Source: Streptomyces violaceoruber (GTDB taxonomy: Bacteria; Actinomycetota; Actinomycetes; Streptomycetales; Streptomycetaceae). From it: a stretch of 64,000 nt of DNA. The notes beneath the pieces were generated by a model that saw nothing but the letters and a program-made list of their open reading frames with translations, did not search any database and had not been told where the DNA came from. The position numbers and the translations under genes are program-made. This document shows, piece by piece, positions 37,436 to 46,990 of the stretch; the first letter of the stretch is position 1, and each line of letters starts with the position of its first letter. The stretch spans positions 1,426,001 through 1,490,000 of the forward strand of contig NZ_CP137734.1 in the NCBI RefSeq assembly GCF_033406955.1, read 5' to 3'.

Positions 37436-40400
37436 CAGTCTGTCCTCAGGAGGGAGAAGTTGCGCCATGTTGAGAGATTGGCGTGGCCCGATTGGCCGTC
37501 CAGGAAGACGACGTCTCCCTTGATGTTGACCACGTTGAACACGTGGGCTCGCCGTCCCTTCTGCCCCATCACGATACCTCGGGCGCCGTTTCCGGCGTTC
37601 TTGATCTCATTGACGATGCCGGAGACGGTGGACGACTTGAATTGCCGTCCGCCGTACAGTGCTTCGATGGGTGCTGTGGAGCCTTCCCTGAGACCTCCGG
37701 GCGCTGAGGACGGAGTGCCGTCGGCCAGCAGGCGGTCGACTGCCACCGCGCAGGCGCGACAGTTGGTTTCGCCGCGTTGCGGGTTGACCAGTGCTCTGAG
37801 CTGCTCTGTGATCGGGGTCTTGTAGGGGATGCCTCCGTAGCCTCTGGTGACGCCGCCACCTCCGGGCCCGAACCGCAGGTTCCCCACGTTGAGGACTGTC
37901 GCGGTCTCGGGGGCGACGGCCGTCCGGCGCCATCCGGTCAGCCCGCCGATTCCCACGAGGAGGATTTGTTTGGTGAGTTCTTCGGCCGCTTCGGTGTACA
38001 GGTCCGCGAGAGCGTCGCAGCCCTGCTGGCGAAGCATGTAATCGGCGCGGTACAGACGGTAGGCGGGGCGGACGGGCAGGTACTTGTCGACGAACGCGCC
38101 GGCACCGCCGTTCCGGCCGGTGAGGGCGTTGTAGGCGTCTCCGAGGAAGACGAAGGGGGACTTCAGGCCCTCGACGAAGCCGTCGCCGAAGATGCTCGCC
38201 GCTTCACCGAGGCTGTCGACGCGGTCGTTGTTCGGGTCGTCGGGAGACAGACCGCTGGGATCCGTCAGGAGGGTAGGAACGTCGTCCGCGTATGCGTACG
38301 GTGACACATACGGTGTCGACATGGGGCGAGTTGCCGGGTCGGGCCGGGTGAAGCGGCCGGTGGTGGTGTCGTACTGGCGGGCGTGCAGGTCGAGGTTGCC
38401 GGTGGTGGTCTCGTAGCGGGCGCCGGTGTAGGAAGGCGTGCTCGCGGGAGCCCCGTCGGTGACGGTGTCCAGTGTGCGGGTGCCGTACGGGTCGTAGGCC
38501 CACCGCTGGTGGAGGGTGCCGGTGCTGTCGGTGACGTCGACCGGGGAGCCCTGGGTGTCGTGGTGGTAGTAGTAGACGGAGCCGGCGCCGGTCTCGGTCG
38601 ATTCCGGTTGCCCCAGCGGGTCGTAGCGGTAGGTCTGCGCGATGCCCAGGCCGGTGGACTCCGAGGCCAGCAGGGGCAGGGGGGCGTTGGGGTCCCACTG
38701 GTAGCGGTTGGTCGTCGTGCCGTTCTTGGCGACGGTGACCTGGTTGCCGCTGGCATCGTGGTCGTAGGTGTAGTTCGCTCCGGCGATCGTGGCGGCGGAG
38801 ATCTGCCCGGCCAGGTCGTAGGTGTAGGCGTCGGGGCCCTTCTTGGTCTGGTTGCCCTCGGTGTCGTAGCCGTATGCGGTGGTCGTGGGGCCGGTGGTGG
38901 TGGAGGTGAGCTGGTCGGCGGCGTCGTAGGTGTAGCTGGTCGACGTGTCGTCCAGCGTGGCGGTGAGGCGGTTGCCGACCTTGTCGTAGGTGTAGGACGT
39001 GGCGCGGCCAGAGGCGCATCCGGCGGTTCCGGGTTGTGGGAAGCACCCGGTGGTGAGGCGGCCGGAAGTGTCGTAGGTCAGGTCGTAGCCGCCGGTGCCG
39101 ACACCGGCCCTGGTGATGTTCACGTGGGTGGGCAGACCGGCCGCGGAGAGGGTGAGCGCGGTCTTGGTGACCGTGGCGCCCTGTTTGGCGGAGGTGACAG
39201 CGGTGAGGCGGCCCGCGCGGTCGTAGCCGCGTTCCTCCGTCTCCGTGTTGGGCAGCGCGGACCGGGTGAGGTGCGCGGCCGGGTCCCAGGTGTAGGTGGT
39301 GGTCTCGCCGTCGGCCGTCATCGTGGACGTGCGGCCGTCGTCGTCGTAGGTGTACGCGACGGAGCCGCCGCTGTGGGTGCGGGTGAGTATCTGTCCGGCG
39401 GCGTCGTAGGTGTAGGCGAAGTGGCGGGTCTTGGTGAGGTTGCCGACGGAGTCGTAGGCGAAGTCCTCGGAGATCTTCGAGTTGGCGCGGGCGGTCATGC
39501 GGCCGGCGTCGTCGTAACCGAAGGTCACGTCCGGTGTGGCGTCCGAGTAGTCGATCTCGGTGAGCAGGCCGCGCGGGTCGTGGGTGTAGTCGGTGGATCC
39601 GCGGGGTGTGGTCTTGCGGGTGAGGTTGCCGTCGGCGTCGTAGCCGTAGCTGGTCACCCGCTCCAGCGGGTCGGTGACCGAGGCCAGGCGATGGGCCGCG
39701 TCGTAGCCGTACGTGGTGACGTGGCCGTTCGCGTCGGTGCGGCCGGTGACGTTGCCGGCCGTGTCGTGCTCGTACGCGGTTACTGCCCCACCGGGAGCGG
39801 TGACCTCGGTCAGCCGGTCCAGGTCGTCGTAGCCGTAGACGGTGGCACGCTCGTCCGCGTCCGTCTGCTCGACGACGTTGTTCACCGCGTCGTAGGTGGT
39901 GGTGGTCAGGCCGCCGAGCGGGTCGGTGACCGTGGTGGGGTTGCCCGCCGGGTCGTACCCGTAGACGGTCGTGTACTTGGCCGGGTCGGCGCCGGTGGCG
40001 TTGCCTCGCGGGTCGACCACGGTGACCTGGCGGCCGTCGGCGTCGTAGGTCCAGCTCGCCTTGTGGCCGAGCGGGGAGGTATGGCTGAGCAGGTTGCCGT
40101 CGGCGTCGTAGGCGTAGGAGGTGGTCTTGCCGAGCTGGTTGGTGGTGCTGGTGAGCCGGTTGTTCTTGTCGTAGACGGATGTGACCGTCTCGCCCGCGGC
40201 ATCGGTGACCTTGGTGACGTTGTCGTTGGCGTCGTAGGTGTAGCCGGTGGTGTGACCCAGCGGGTCGGTGACCACTAGGGGACGGTTGATCGCGTCGTAG
40301 GTCGTGGTGGAGGCCGCGCCAGTCGGACCGGTCACCTCGGTGTTGTTGCCGGCCGCGTCGTAGGCGTAGCTGGTGGTGTGGCCGGCCGGGTCGGCGCCGT

Positions 40401-42813
40401 CGGCGTTGCCGCGTGGTGAGACGCTGCTCAGCAGGCGGCCCACTTTGTCGTACGTGTAGGTGGTGGTGCCGCCGGTCGCGTCGGTCTCGGAGGACAGGCG
40501 TCCGCTCGCGTCGTAGGTGCGGGTGACGGAGTTGCCGGCCGGGTCGGTGGTCCGGGTCAGGTGGCCGGCGTCGTCGTAGGCGAACGTCGTGGTCTCGCCC
40601 GCAGGGTTGGTGGCCGCCACCACCTGCTCGGCGCCGTTGTACTCGTAGGACGTCGTGCGGCCCAGGGCGTCCGTGGCCGAGGTGAGCAGCCCGCGGCCGT
40701 CATAGGCGTACGTCGTGGTGTAGGCGTCCGGATCGGCTCCCGCGGCGTTGCCGCGCGGGTCCGTCTTGGACAGGATGCGACCGGCATCGTCATAGGTGAA
40801 GGTGGTCTTCTCGCCGAGCGGGGTGGTGACCGACGTACGGTTGCCTGCCGTGTCGTAGCCGTAGGTGGTGACCTTGCCGCGCGGGGTTGTCACGGTCTCC
40901 AGTGAGCCGAGCCCGGTGTATGTGTACCCGGTCTTGCCGCCCAGGGGATCCGTGGTCGACGTCAGCTGGTTGGACGTGTTGTAGGTGTAGGTGGTCTTGT
41001 TGCCGCGGCCGTCGGTGTGACTGGTGATGTTGCCCGCGCCGTCGTAGGTCCAGCTCTCCGCGTAGCCGAGAGCAGAGGGGGCGCTGCGGGTGAGCATCCG
41101 CCCGGCGCTGTCGTAGCTCATCTCCGTGGTGTTGCCGCGCTGGTCGGTGATGGCGACGGGACGCAGACGGCGGTCGTAGTCGTAGGTGATGCTCTTGCCG
41201 TACGGGTCGATCGTCTCCATCAGGACGTTGCCTGCGTGCACGTCCGTCCACACGCCGCCGTCCGGCGCCGTGGTGTGGGACTCGCTCTTGCCGTCCCAGG
41301 TGAAGGTGGTGGTCTTGCCGTTCTGGTCGGTCTGGGACGTGATGCGGCCCGACGTGTCGTAGACGTTGGTGACCTTGCCGCCCGCAGGGTCGGTATAGGT
41401 GGACAGGCGCTTGTTCGCGTTGTAGGCGTACGACGACGTCCTGCCTGCCGGGTCGGTCACCGAGGTGAGCAGACCGCCGGTGTACCCGTACGACACCGAT
41501 GTGCCGTCGGGCAGGCCCACTTTCGAGAGCAGTCCGTCGGTGCCGGGTGTGAAGGTGGTGGTGCGTCCGGCGGCGTCCTTGACGGAGACGAGTTTCCCGG
41601 ACGCGTAGGTCAGGGCCAGGCCCTGGCCGGCCTTGTCGGTCACGGAGGTGAGCCGGCCGCTGCTGTCGAAGGTCCGTCCGGTGTGGTCCGGGGCGGTGAT
41701 CGTGTACGTGTTCGTACCCTTGACGAGCTTGGCCGCCGAGCCCGCCGGGCCGGTGTACGAGCCGTCACCGTTCTGCGTGAACACGAACGACGCGCCGTCG
41801 TCCGTCCGGTAGGTCACCTTTCCCGTGGCGAGGGTCAGCTTGGCGTCGAACGGGGTGGCCCAGCCGCGTCCCAGCAGGCCGACGGCGCTTGAGTCGGAGC
41901 GGTAGGTGCGTTCCAAGGCCAGGGGCACGCCGGGGCTCACGAGGGAGGCGTCGGTGAGTTGCTCGAAGAACATGCCGGTGGCCGTGTTGACCGGGTCGGC
42001 GCGGTGCGCCTGCGCGTAGCAGGTGCAGATTCCCGCCTGGGCCCCGGGGATGACCGGCGTGTAGAACGCCTCCACCAACGGCGAGGTGGTACCACCCGGG
42101 CTCGACGTCCCGTCGGCGCTGTTGAGGAAGACCCAGGCGTAGTACTCCTTGCCGTCCTCGAGGATGCCGCCCAGCGCGCTGCCTGCCCACCAGAAACACT
42201 GGTCCGCGGGGTAGGAGTTGCTCGACCACCAGTCGTAGCACCAGGCACCCGTGTCCGGAGTGTCACCGCTGGGATCGTCCGTGGACTTCTTGATCTCCTG
42301 CTGGACGACGGGGTATCCGCTCTCGTCCATGACGTACAACCACATTCCGGTGTACGACGATCCCTGCTTGGGCAGTTTGACCTGTCCGCCGATCGACAGC
42401 ATCCCCGGATACGCGGTGGCCCAGGACGACACCCACGTGGGGTTTTCGGCCGCTGCGGCGAGGGGCTGCAGCGACACGCTCGACTGGGCGGCCGGTCCAC
42501 GGTCGACGTGGTTGGTGTCCGGCCGACTGTGGCGTTCGCCCTTGGGCTTCCGCTCCGGGGCGTTCATGTAGTCACGCATCGGCGATCGTTCGTGCCGGTC
42601 CTCGGCGACCTGCTTGCGACGTTCGGCCAGCGTCATGGCCTTGGGGGGCTCGGGCAGGTCGTCGGCTGTCCGGGCTGGCTGGTGATCGATAGCCCCGGTG
42701 GCCGGGGTGTGGGGCCGGTCCCGGGGCGAGGCCCAGGATGGAGTGCCCCCCGCTGTGGTCAGGAGAGCCAGGGCCAGCACGGCCGTGACGAGTCTTCGCG
42801 CTTGTGTGCGCAC
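37435..42813 (-). CDS. RHS/YD-repeat polymorphic toxin with C-terminal papain-fold-like domain (1792 aa)
   Basis: Very large secreted toxin. Residues 1-28 are a signal peptide (RRLVTAVLALALLTTAGG). A beta-rich region follows to about 270, then a DUF6531-type start of the RHS shell (RADPVNTATGMFFEQLTDAS). Dozens of YD repeats (YDxxGR/N-L pattern) run to about residue 1500, closing with the RHS core motif (LDLHARQYDTTTGRFTRPDP, then YAYADDVPTLLTDPSGL). The remaining 280 residues are the toxin. It has NCRACAVAVDRLLADG (Cys about 1683), RRAHVFNVVNIKGDVVFLDG (His about 1757) and QSGHANL, a Cys-His-Asp/Gln order like the papain-fold glutamine-deamidase toxins. GTG and ATG choices near 42813 agree with the signal peptide. 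The immunity gene overlaps the stop. Confidence 0.92.
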   Translation of the reverse strand: MRTQARRLVTAVLALALLTTAGGTPSWASPRDRPHTPATGAIDHQPARTADDLPEPPKAMTLAERRKQVAEDRHERSPMRDYMNAPERKPKGERHSRPDTNHVDRGPAAQSSVSLQPLAAAAENPTWVSSWATAYPGMLSIGGQVKLPKQGSSYTGMWLYVMDESGYPVVQQEIKKSTDDPSGDTPDTGAWCYDWWSSNSYPADQCFWWAGSALGGILEDGKEYYAWVFLNSADGTSSPGGTTSPLVEAFYTPVIPGAQAGICTCYAQAHRADPVNTATGMFFEQLTDASLVSPGVPLALERTYRSDSSAVGLLGRGWATPFDAKLTLATGKVTYRTDDGASFVFTQNGDGSYTGPAGSAAKLVKGTNTYTITAPDHTGRTFDSSGRLTSVTDKAGQGLALTYASGKLVSVKDAAGRTTTFTPGTDGLLSKVGLPDGTSVSYGYTGGLLTSVTDPAGRTSSYAYNANKRLSTYTDPAGGKVTNVYDTSGRITSQTDQNGKTTTFTWDGKSESHTTAPDGGVWTDVHAGNVLMETIDPYGKSITYDYDRRLRPVAITDQRGNTTEMSYDSAGRMLTRSAPSALGYAESWTYDGAGNITSHTDGRGNKTTYTYNTSNQLTSTTDPLGGKTGYTYTGLGSLETVTTPRGKVTTYGYDTAGNRTSVTTPLGEKTTFTYDDAGRILSKTDPRGNAAGADPDAYTTTYAYDGRGLLTSATDALGRTTSYEYNGAEQVVAATNPAGETTTFAYDDAGHLTRTTDPAGNSVTRTYDASGRLSSETDATGGTTTYTYDKVGRLLSSVSPRGNADGADPAGHTTSYAYDAAGNNTEVTGPTGAASTTTYDAINRPLVVTDPLGHTTGYTYDANDNVTKVTDAAGETVTSVYDKNNRLTSTTNQLGKTTSYAYDADGNLLSHTSPLGHKASWTYDADGRQVTVVDPRGNATGADPAKYTTVYGYDPAGNPTTVTDPLGGLTTTTYDAVNNVVEQTDADERATVYGYDDLDRLTEVTAPGGAVTAYEHDTAGNVTGRTDANGHVTTYGYDAAHRLASVTDPLERVTSYGYDADGNLTRKTTPRGSTDYTHDPRGLLTEIDYSDATPDVTFGYDDAGRMTARANSKISEDFAYDSVGNLTKTRHFAYTYDAAGQILTRTHSGGSVAYTYDDDGRTSTMTADGETTTYTWDPAAHLTRSALPNTETEERGYDRAGRLTAVTSAKQGATVTKTALTLSAAGLPTHVNITRAGVGTGGYDLTYDTSGRLTTGCFPQPGTAGCASGRATSYTYDKVGNRLTATLDDTSTSYTYDAADQLTSTTTGPTTTAYGYDTEGNQTKKGPDAYTYDLAGQISAATIAGANYTYDHDASGNQVTVAKNGTTTNRYQWDPNAPLPLLASESTGLGIAQTYRYDPLGQPESTETGAGSVYYYHHDTQGSPVDVTDSTGTLHQRWAYDPYGTRTLDTVTDGAPASTPSYTGARYETTTGNLDLHARQYDTTTGRFTRPDPATRPMSTPYVSPYAYADDVPTLLTDPSGLSPDDPNNDRVDSLGEAASIFGDGFVEGLKSPFVFLGDAYNALTGRNGGAGAFVDKYLPVRPAYRLYRADYMLRQQGCDALADLYTEAAEELTKQILLVGIGGLTGWRRTAVAPETATVLNVGNLRFGPGGGGVTRGYGGIPYKTPITEQLRALVNPQRGETNCRACAVAVDRLLADGTPSSAPGGLREGSTAPIEALYGGRQFKSSTVSGIVNEIKNAGNGARGIVMGQKGRRAHVFNVVNIKGDVVFLDGQSGHANLSTWRNFSLLRTD

Positions 42814-43164
42814 AGTGCATCACCTGTGAGTCAGGAGTGAAGAGAGGTCGCGGTGATGCATGATCAGGGGAACGCTCGAACTAACGTGCTGCGGAAATCG
42901 GGGCCGAAATGCGACGGGCTCGCATTGACCCTGGGAAAGGGGCTCCTGGCTGAGAGGACGAAGGACAACCCCGGACTGCTCGATTTGGCGAGAAATCGTC
43001 CGGAGCTCGAGATGGCGTGCTCGTCGACCGGGCGCGGACCTCGCGTCAGGGCGGCACGCCAGCGGCCCTGACCCTTCTTCCGCTGGAGTTTGTCCAGCTT
43101 GCAGTAGATCAGGCCGTCGGTCTCATGCCTCCTTCGTCACCGTTCGGGTCCTTCGGGTAGGGGC
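42814..43164. other. RHS1 promoter side; no gene supported
   Basis: The 350 bp between RHS1 and the truncated ClC gene hold no convincing gene. A hairpin at 43045-43072 (8-bp stem GTCAGGGC/GCCCTGAC) is present. A minus-strand frame here reads ETDGLIYCKLDKLQRKKG-like sequence, which could be a decayed fragment, but nothing anchors it. Confidence 0.45.
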
Positions 43165-44364
43165 GTGCTTCGGGAACAATCGGGTCACCGCCACCATGGG
43201 CTGGCGTTCGGTGCCACCGTCCTCGCCAGCGTCGTGGCCAGCATCATCGGCCGCGCCGCCTTCGGAGACGTGGCCTTCCTCACCCTGCCCGCCTTCCATG
43301 TCCAGCACCTGATCCAGTACACCTTCTTCGCCCTCCTGGGAGTCCTCGCGGGCGGGGTCGGGGTCGCCTTCACGCGCGTCCTGTACGCGATCGAGGACGC
43401 CTGCGACTGGGCCTGGCGCGGACCGGAATGGCTGCGACCCGCGGCGGGCGGCCTGGCCCTCGGCCTCGTCCTGCTCGCCCTGCCGGAGATGTACGGCGTG
43501 GGCTACCCGGTACTGGAAGGCGCCACCGAGGGCAAGTACGCGATCGGATTCCTCCTGGTCCTGCTCCTGGAAAGGATGATCGCCACCAGTCTGACCATCG
43601 GCATCGGCGGGTCGGGCGGAGTGTTCGCGCCCAGCCTGTTCATCGGGGCGACGCTGGGCGCGGCATTCGGTGCCGGAGCCCACGCCCTGCTGCCCGGGGC
43701 CGCGGGCGCGGTCGGCACGTACGCGCTGGTCGGCATGGGGGCCGTCTTCGCGGGCGCCGCCCGCGCCCCGATCACTGCGGTGGTGATCCTCTTCGAGCTC
43801 ACCGGTGAATACTCGATCATTCTGCCGTTGATGCTGGCGATCGTCCTGGCCACCGTCACCAGCCGGGTGCTGACCAGGGACTCCGTCTACACCCTCAAAC
43901 TGCGCCGCCGCGGCATCGACTTGGAAGGCCCGGCGGCAGGCGCGGCCATCGGCGGCGAGGCGGTCGCCAGCGTCATGGAACCGCTGCCGGCCCCAGTGGC
44001 GGACTCCTTGAAGCTGGCGGAAGCGGCTCGTCTCCTGAGCCGTTCCGAACACGGAGCGCTGCCGGTCCGCGATCCCGAGGGCGCGTACATGGGCATCGTC
44101 ACCGCGCGCGCAGTGACCGAAGCCCTGGCGGAACAACCCGACGGCGCACCGTCGGTGACGGGCGACCTCGTGCAGACGCCACCGCGCGTAACCGCCGACC
44201 AGCAACTCGCGCTCGCCCTGCGTCCATTGCTGTCCGCCTCCGGCACGGGACTCCCGGTCCTGGACGCCGAAAAGGACGAACCGGTCGGCTGGTTGAGCCA
44301 CCAAGGCGCCTTGAGATCACTGCACCCGCCGCAGGACATCCCGCCGGCCACGTCTCCTCGGTGA
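43165..44364 (+). pseudogene. 5'-truncated ClC chloride channel with CBS domains (399 aa left)
   Basis: The frame starts in the middle of the ClC fold (HHGLAFGATVLASVVASIIG). It keeps the later helices, including the third selectivity motif GIGGSGGVFAPSLFIGAT and RAPITAVVILFELTGEY, and then a CBS pair (VASVMEPLPAPVADSLKLAE, GLPVLDAEKDEPVGWLSHQG). The first half, with the GSGIP and GKEGP motifs that form the pore with it, is absent. No ribosome site fits the first ATG. A chloride channel lacking these helices should not work, so I call it a truncated gene. The break lies about 350 bp from the RHS1 start, suggesting the toxin island replaced its front. Confidence 0.85.
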
Positions 44365-44412
44365 CAGAGGGCTCAGGCTCGCAGTATCCCTTCGGTGTTC
44401 GCCCGTCACCGG

Positions 44413-45195
44413 TCACGAGACGTGCGGGCCGCCGAGGTAGCGCCCGTCGGCGTCGAACGGCCAGGCGTTCGCGGCGCATCCCTTCAGCCCCTTGATCTGC
44501 TGCATCATCACCGGTGCGGGCCGGCCAGCACCGGGGCAGGTCTCGTGGCCGTGCCCGATGCGGTGCCCGACCTCGTGGTTGATGATGAGCGCCCGGTACT
44601 CCTCGATCGGCCCGTCGAACTCCGGCGACCCGAGCAGCCAGCGCCGCAGATTCACCACCACGGTACGGCCGACACTGCAATTGACCTCACCATGCGTGTC
44701 CAGGCCGGCCGCGCCGCACAGACAGTCCACCGTGTGCGGCGTGGCGATTTTGACGACGAAGTCGCGCGGCCCCGAGGCCACGAGCCGGAACGAGTCCACG
44801 CCGTCGCTGCCCCAGCCGCGCGGATCCCCCAGGATCCCGGCGATCTCCCGCGCCGCAGCATCCGCCACGACGCCGCTGCCGTCCTCGACCTGCACCTGGT
44901 ACCGCCGCAGCCGCGCTCCCGTACCGACCACCCGGCCTTCAGCGGCCGCGGTGGCGAACGTGCCGGGACCGATTACCGGCACGGAGACCGCCCTCCGGTC
45001 TCCGTGCTCGGCGTGCGATGCTGCGGCGGGGGTCCCCAAGCAACGGGCAACGGCTCGCACAGTCTTGCTGTGCCGCCAGTACCCGTACGCGCTCCCACAG
45101 CTCAGCAGCACGCCCCCGGCCACCAGACAGGCGAGCCACGTTCGCCCCATCCGGCTCCGGACGGCGCGCCCCTGACCCGACCCCCGCCGCCGCAC
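44413..45195 (-). CDS. DUF3152 membrane-anchored putative metalloprotease (260 aa)
   Basis: DUF3152 protein. An N-terminal membrane segment (GRTWLACLVAGGVLLSCGSA) is followed by an extracytoplasmic domain with RRYQVQVEDG, and near the C-terminus ALIINHEVGHRIGHGHETC. The HExxHxxGHxH-like arrangement resembles metzincin zinc sites, so peptidase activity is likely but unproven. Cys pairs (DCLCGAAG, and GCAANAW) may form disulfides. The GTG at 45195 has GAGGA 9 nt upstream; the GTG at 45204 is too close to it. Confidence 0.85.
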   Translation of the reverse strand: MRRRGSGQGRAVRSRMGRTWLACLVAGGVLLSCGSAYGYWRHSKTVRAVARCLGTPAAASHAEHGDRRAVSVPVIGPGTFATAAAEGRVVGTGARLRRYQVQVEDGSGVVADAAAREIAGILGDPRGWGSDGVDSFRLVASGPRDFVVKIATPHTVDCLCGAAGLDTHGEVNCSVGRTVVVNLRRWLLGSPEFDGPIEEYRALIINHEVGHRIGHGHETCPGAGRPAPVMMQQIKGLKGCAANAWPFDADGRYLGGPHVS

Positions 45196-45442
45196 AGACC
45201 ACACTCCTCATGGTTCAGACCAAGACGTCGAGCTTAGTCGACCCGCAGGTCCTGCCCAACGAGCCCCTCGGCTGCCTCATCCGGGGCCAGGGCTTCGTCT
45301 ACGGCGCCGCCCGCGGTACCGCTGACCGTTCAGAGCGGGCAACTCCCCCTGCCGCAGGCAGGTTCATGCTCAGTACACACAGCAGTTGTTCTCACAGCGG
45401 GGCCGGCGTCCGCCGACGCTGCGCCGTCGCACCGGAGCCGAT

Positions 45443-45574
45443 ATGTCTGGCAAGCGTCCTGGAAGGTCAGCAACGTGGGTAAAGGCGCTGGCCGCGTTCG
45501 TGCTCCTCGTACTCATGCCGCTGGTGATCTGGTTCCTGGCCAGTTTTCCTGGATCGGGCGCGTTCCCCTGGTGA
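45443..45574 (+). CDS. Small single-pass membrane protein (43 aa)
   Basis: From the ATG at 45443 (GGAG 5 nt upstream) comes MSGKRPGRSATWVKALAAFV, then LLVLMPLVIWFLASF and a short tail. It has a basic N-terminus and one transmembrane helix. Too short to assign; it could be a regulatory small membrane protein or toxin-like peptide. Support is the ribosome site and the hydrophobic segment only. Confidence 0.5.
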   Translation: MSGKRPGRSATWVKALAAFVLLVLMPLVIWFLASFPGSGAFPW

Positions 45575-45820
45575 CGGCGGCGGCCCCGGCCCATGACCAC
45601 GGCCCTTGCGACCCAGGTGGGAGCAGGTCCTCGAAAGCGCCGGGATCGGCGAGCGGGAGGCTCACCGATCCCACGGCTCCTCGGACACCGCTCCAGGGAA
45701 ACGCGGCGCCACGGTTCCGGGCAAGCGCAACGCTGCGAGCGGTCCATCGAGGGCCCGGCGGCTCATACTTGACTGTGCGGGAGCGCCCCGCAGGGACTGG
45801 AACGAGAGGGTGGCAAGCCG

Positions 45821-46354
45821 GTGAGCAGCAACGCCAAGGGGCTGAAGAAGGTCGATGTGCGGCTCAAGTGGGACCCGAGCCCCTGGGACCGGCCGCCTCA
45901 CCACCTCGACATCATCGCCACGACCTACGCGACGGACGCACCGCACGGGCGGCCGGTGTACGTCGTCCAGTTCGACAAGCGATCACCGGACGGGACCATC
46001 AACATGAGCCGGCACAGCCGGACCGGTCAGGGCTTCGGCTTCGTCGAGGAGATGACGTTCGAACTCGACCGTCTGTCACCCTCCTTCGCACGCGTGGTCG
46101 TTGGAGTTGCGATTCATCAGGACGACGGACACAAAACCTTCGGCGATGTCTCGAGCACTGGGGTGGTCGTCGCGGAGGGATACGAGGAACTTCTGACGGA
46201 CGACTTCCAGCGGGTCGCCGGGGCCACTGCCGCCACGGTGGCGGAGTTCACCCGGAACGCCTCGGGGGCCTGGGAGTTCCGGGAAGCGGTGCGAGGATTC
46301 GACAGTGACCCCGTCCTCTTCACCGCAGAAATGGGCAGCGCACCGCCGCTCTGA
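45821..46354 (+). CDS. TerD-family protein (177 aa)
   Basis: TerD/TerZ-type calcium-binding stress protein (tellurite-resistance family). Features are VDVRLKWDPSPWDRPPHHLD, YVVQFDKRSPDGTINMSRHS, GQGFGFVEEMTFELDRLSPS, VVVGVAIHQDDGHKTFGDV and a C-terminal GAWEFREAVRGFDSD. The fold normally binds two calcium ions through an Asp-rich loop. The start is the GTG at 45821 (SSNAKGLKK follows). Streptomyces carry many paralogues tied to phage, osmotic and differentiation stress. The neighbours give no clear partner. Confidence 0.88.
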   Translation: MSSNAKGLKKVDVRLKWDPSPWDRPPHHLDIIATTYATDAPHGRPVYVVQFDKRSPDGTINMSRHSRTGQGFGFVEEMTFELDRLSPSFARVVVGVAIHQDDGHKTFGDVSSTGVVVAEGYEELLTDDFQRVAGATAATVAEFTRNASGAWEFREAVRGFDSDPVLFTAEMGSAPPL

Positions 46355-46990
46355 CCGCGCGACGAGCCGGATCGCCATAGCAGACCTGGCACAGCGGAGG
46401 AGACCTCAGGACGAAACGCTTTGCGACAGCCCCCAAGCCTCGGGGCCGCCTCCCCGCCACTCGACGAGCGGACTGCGGTCCAGGTCTTCGCGATCAAGCT
46501 CCACACCGTGCCGACGCATCAGCAGGATGACGTCTTGGGCGCCGTGTGCCACACCAACCGCCCTGCCCTGCAGGGACATGGCACGGCCATCGTCCGGAAC
46601 GGTGGGCGTGTGAACGACGATGGGAGCACCCCTTCCATGTTTCGTCCCTGGAGGCTCCGGGCATGCCCAGAGGTCACTCCCTGTGCCGGACTCACCCGTG
46701 GCGCGCGGCGTGCGGTCACGTGTCACGAACCGGCCCTTGACCCACCTGTGTCCGAGCATCCCGTGGCCTTCCCCTGTCAGTGCTGTTAGCGGTCGGGCTG
46801 GGAGCGCTCCTGCCTGGTCCCCCGACACCCGACCATCCGATACTCCCGGACTCCTTCACCAGACGTCCATGGGCGAAGCACAGCAGGGTCAAGCGTTGTT
46901 CGTTGCCGGAGCCCGGCAACGAACCAGCAGCAGTTTGTCCGTACCGTGACTGTCACCGCTGACCATCGCAGGGGAGCCCGTGACCGGGGT
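46355..46990. other. Mostly non-coding; one doubtful 57-aa frame
   Basis: No confident gene in 635 bp. The minus-strand frame 46406-46579 (MSLQGRAVGVAHGAQDVILL, then RRHGVELDREDLDRSPLVEW) has protein-like character but no clear ribosome site or family. Confidence 0.35.

Noticed and set aside
38383..40278. 631-codon plus-strand frame rich in Val and Gly within RHS1
   Set aside because: It arises from the reverse complement of repetitive YD codons; no real protein pattern.
42853..43071. 72-codon plus-strand frame between RHS1 and the ClC remnant
   Set aside because: No ribosome site or homology cue; it ends inside a hairpin.
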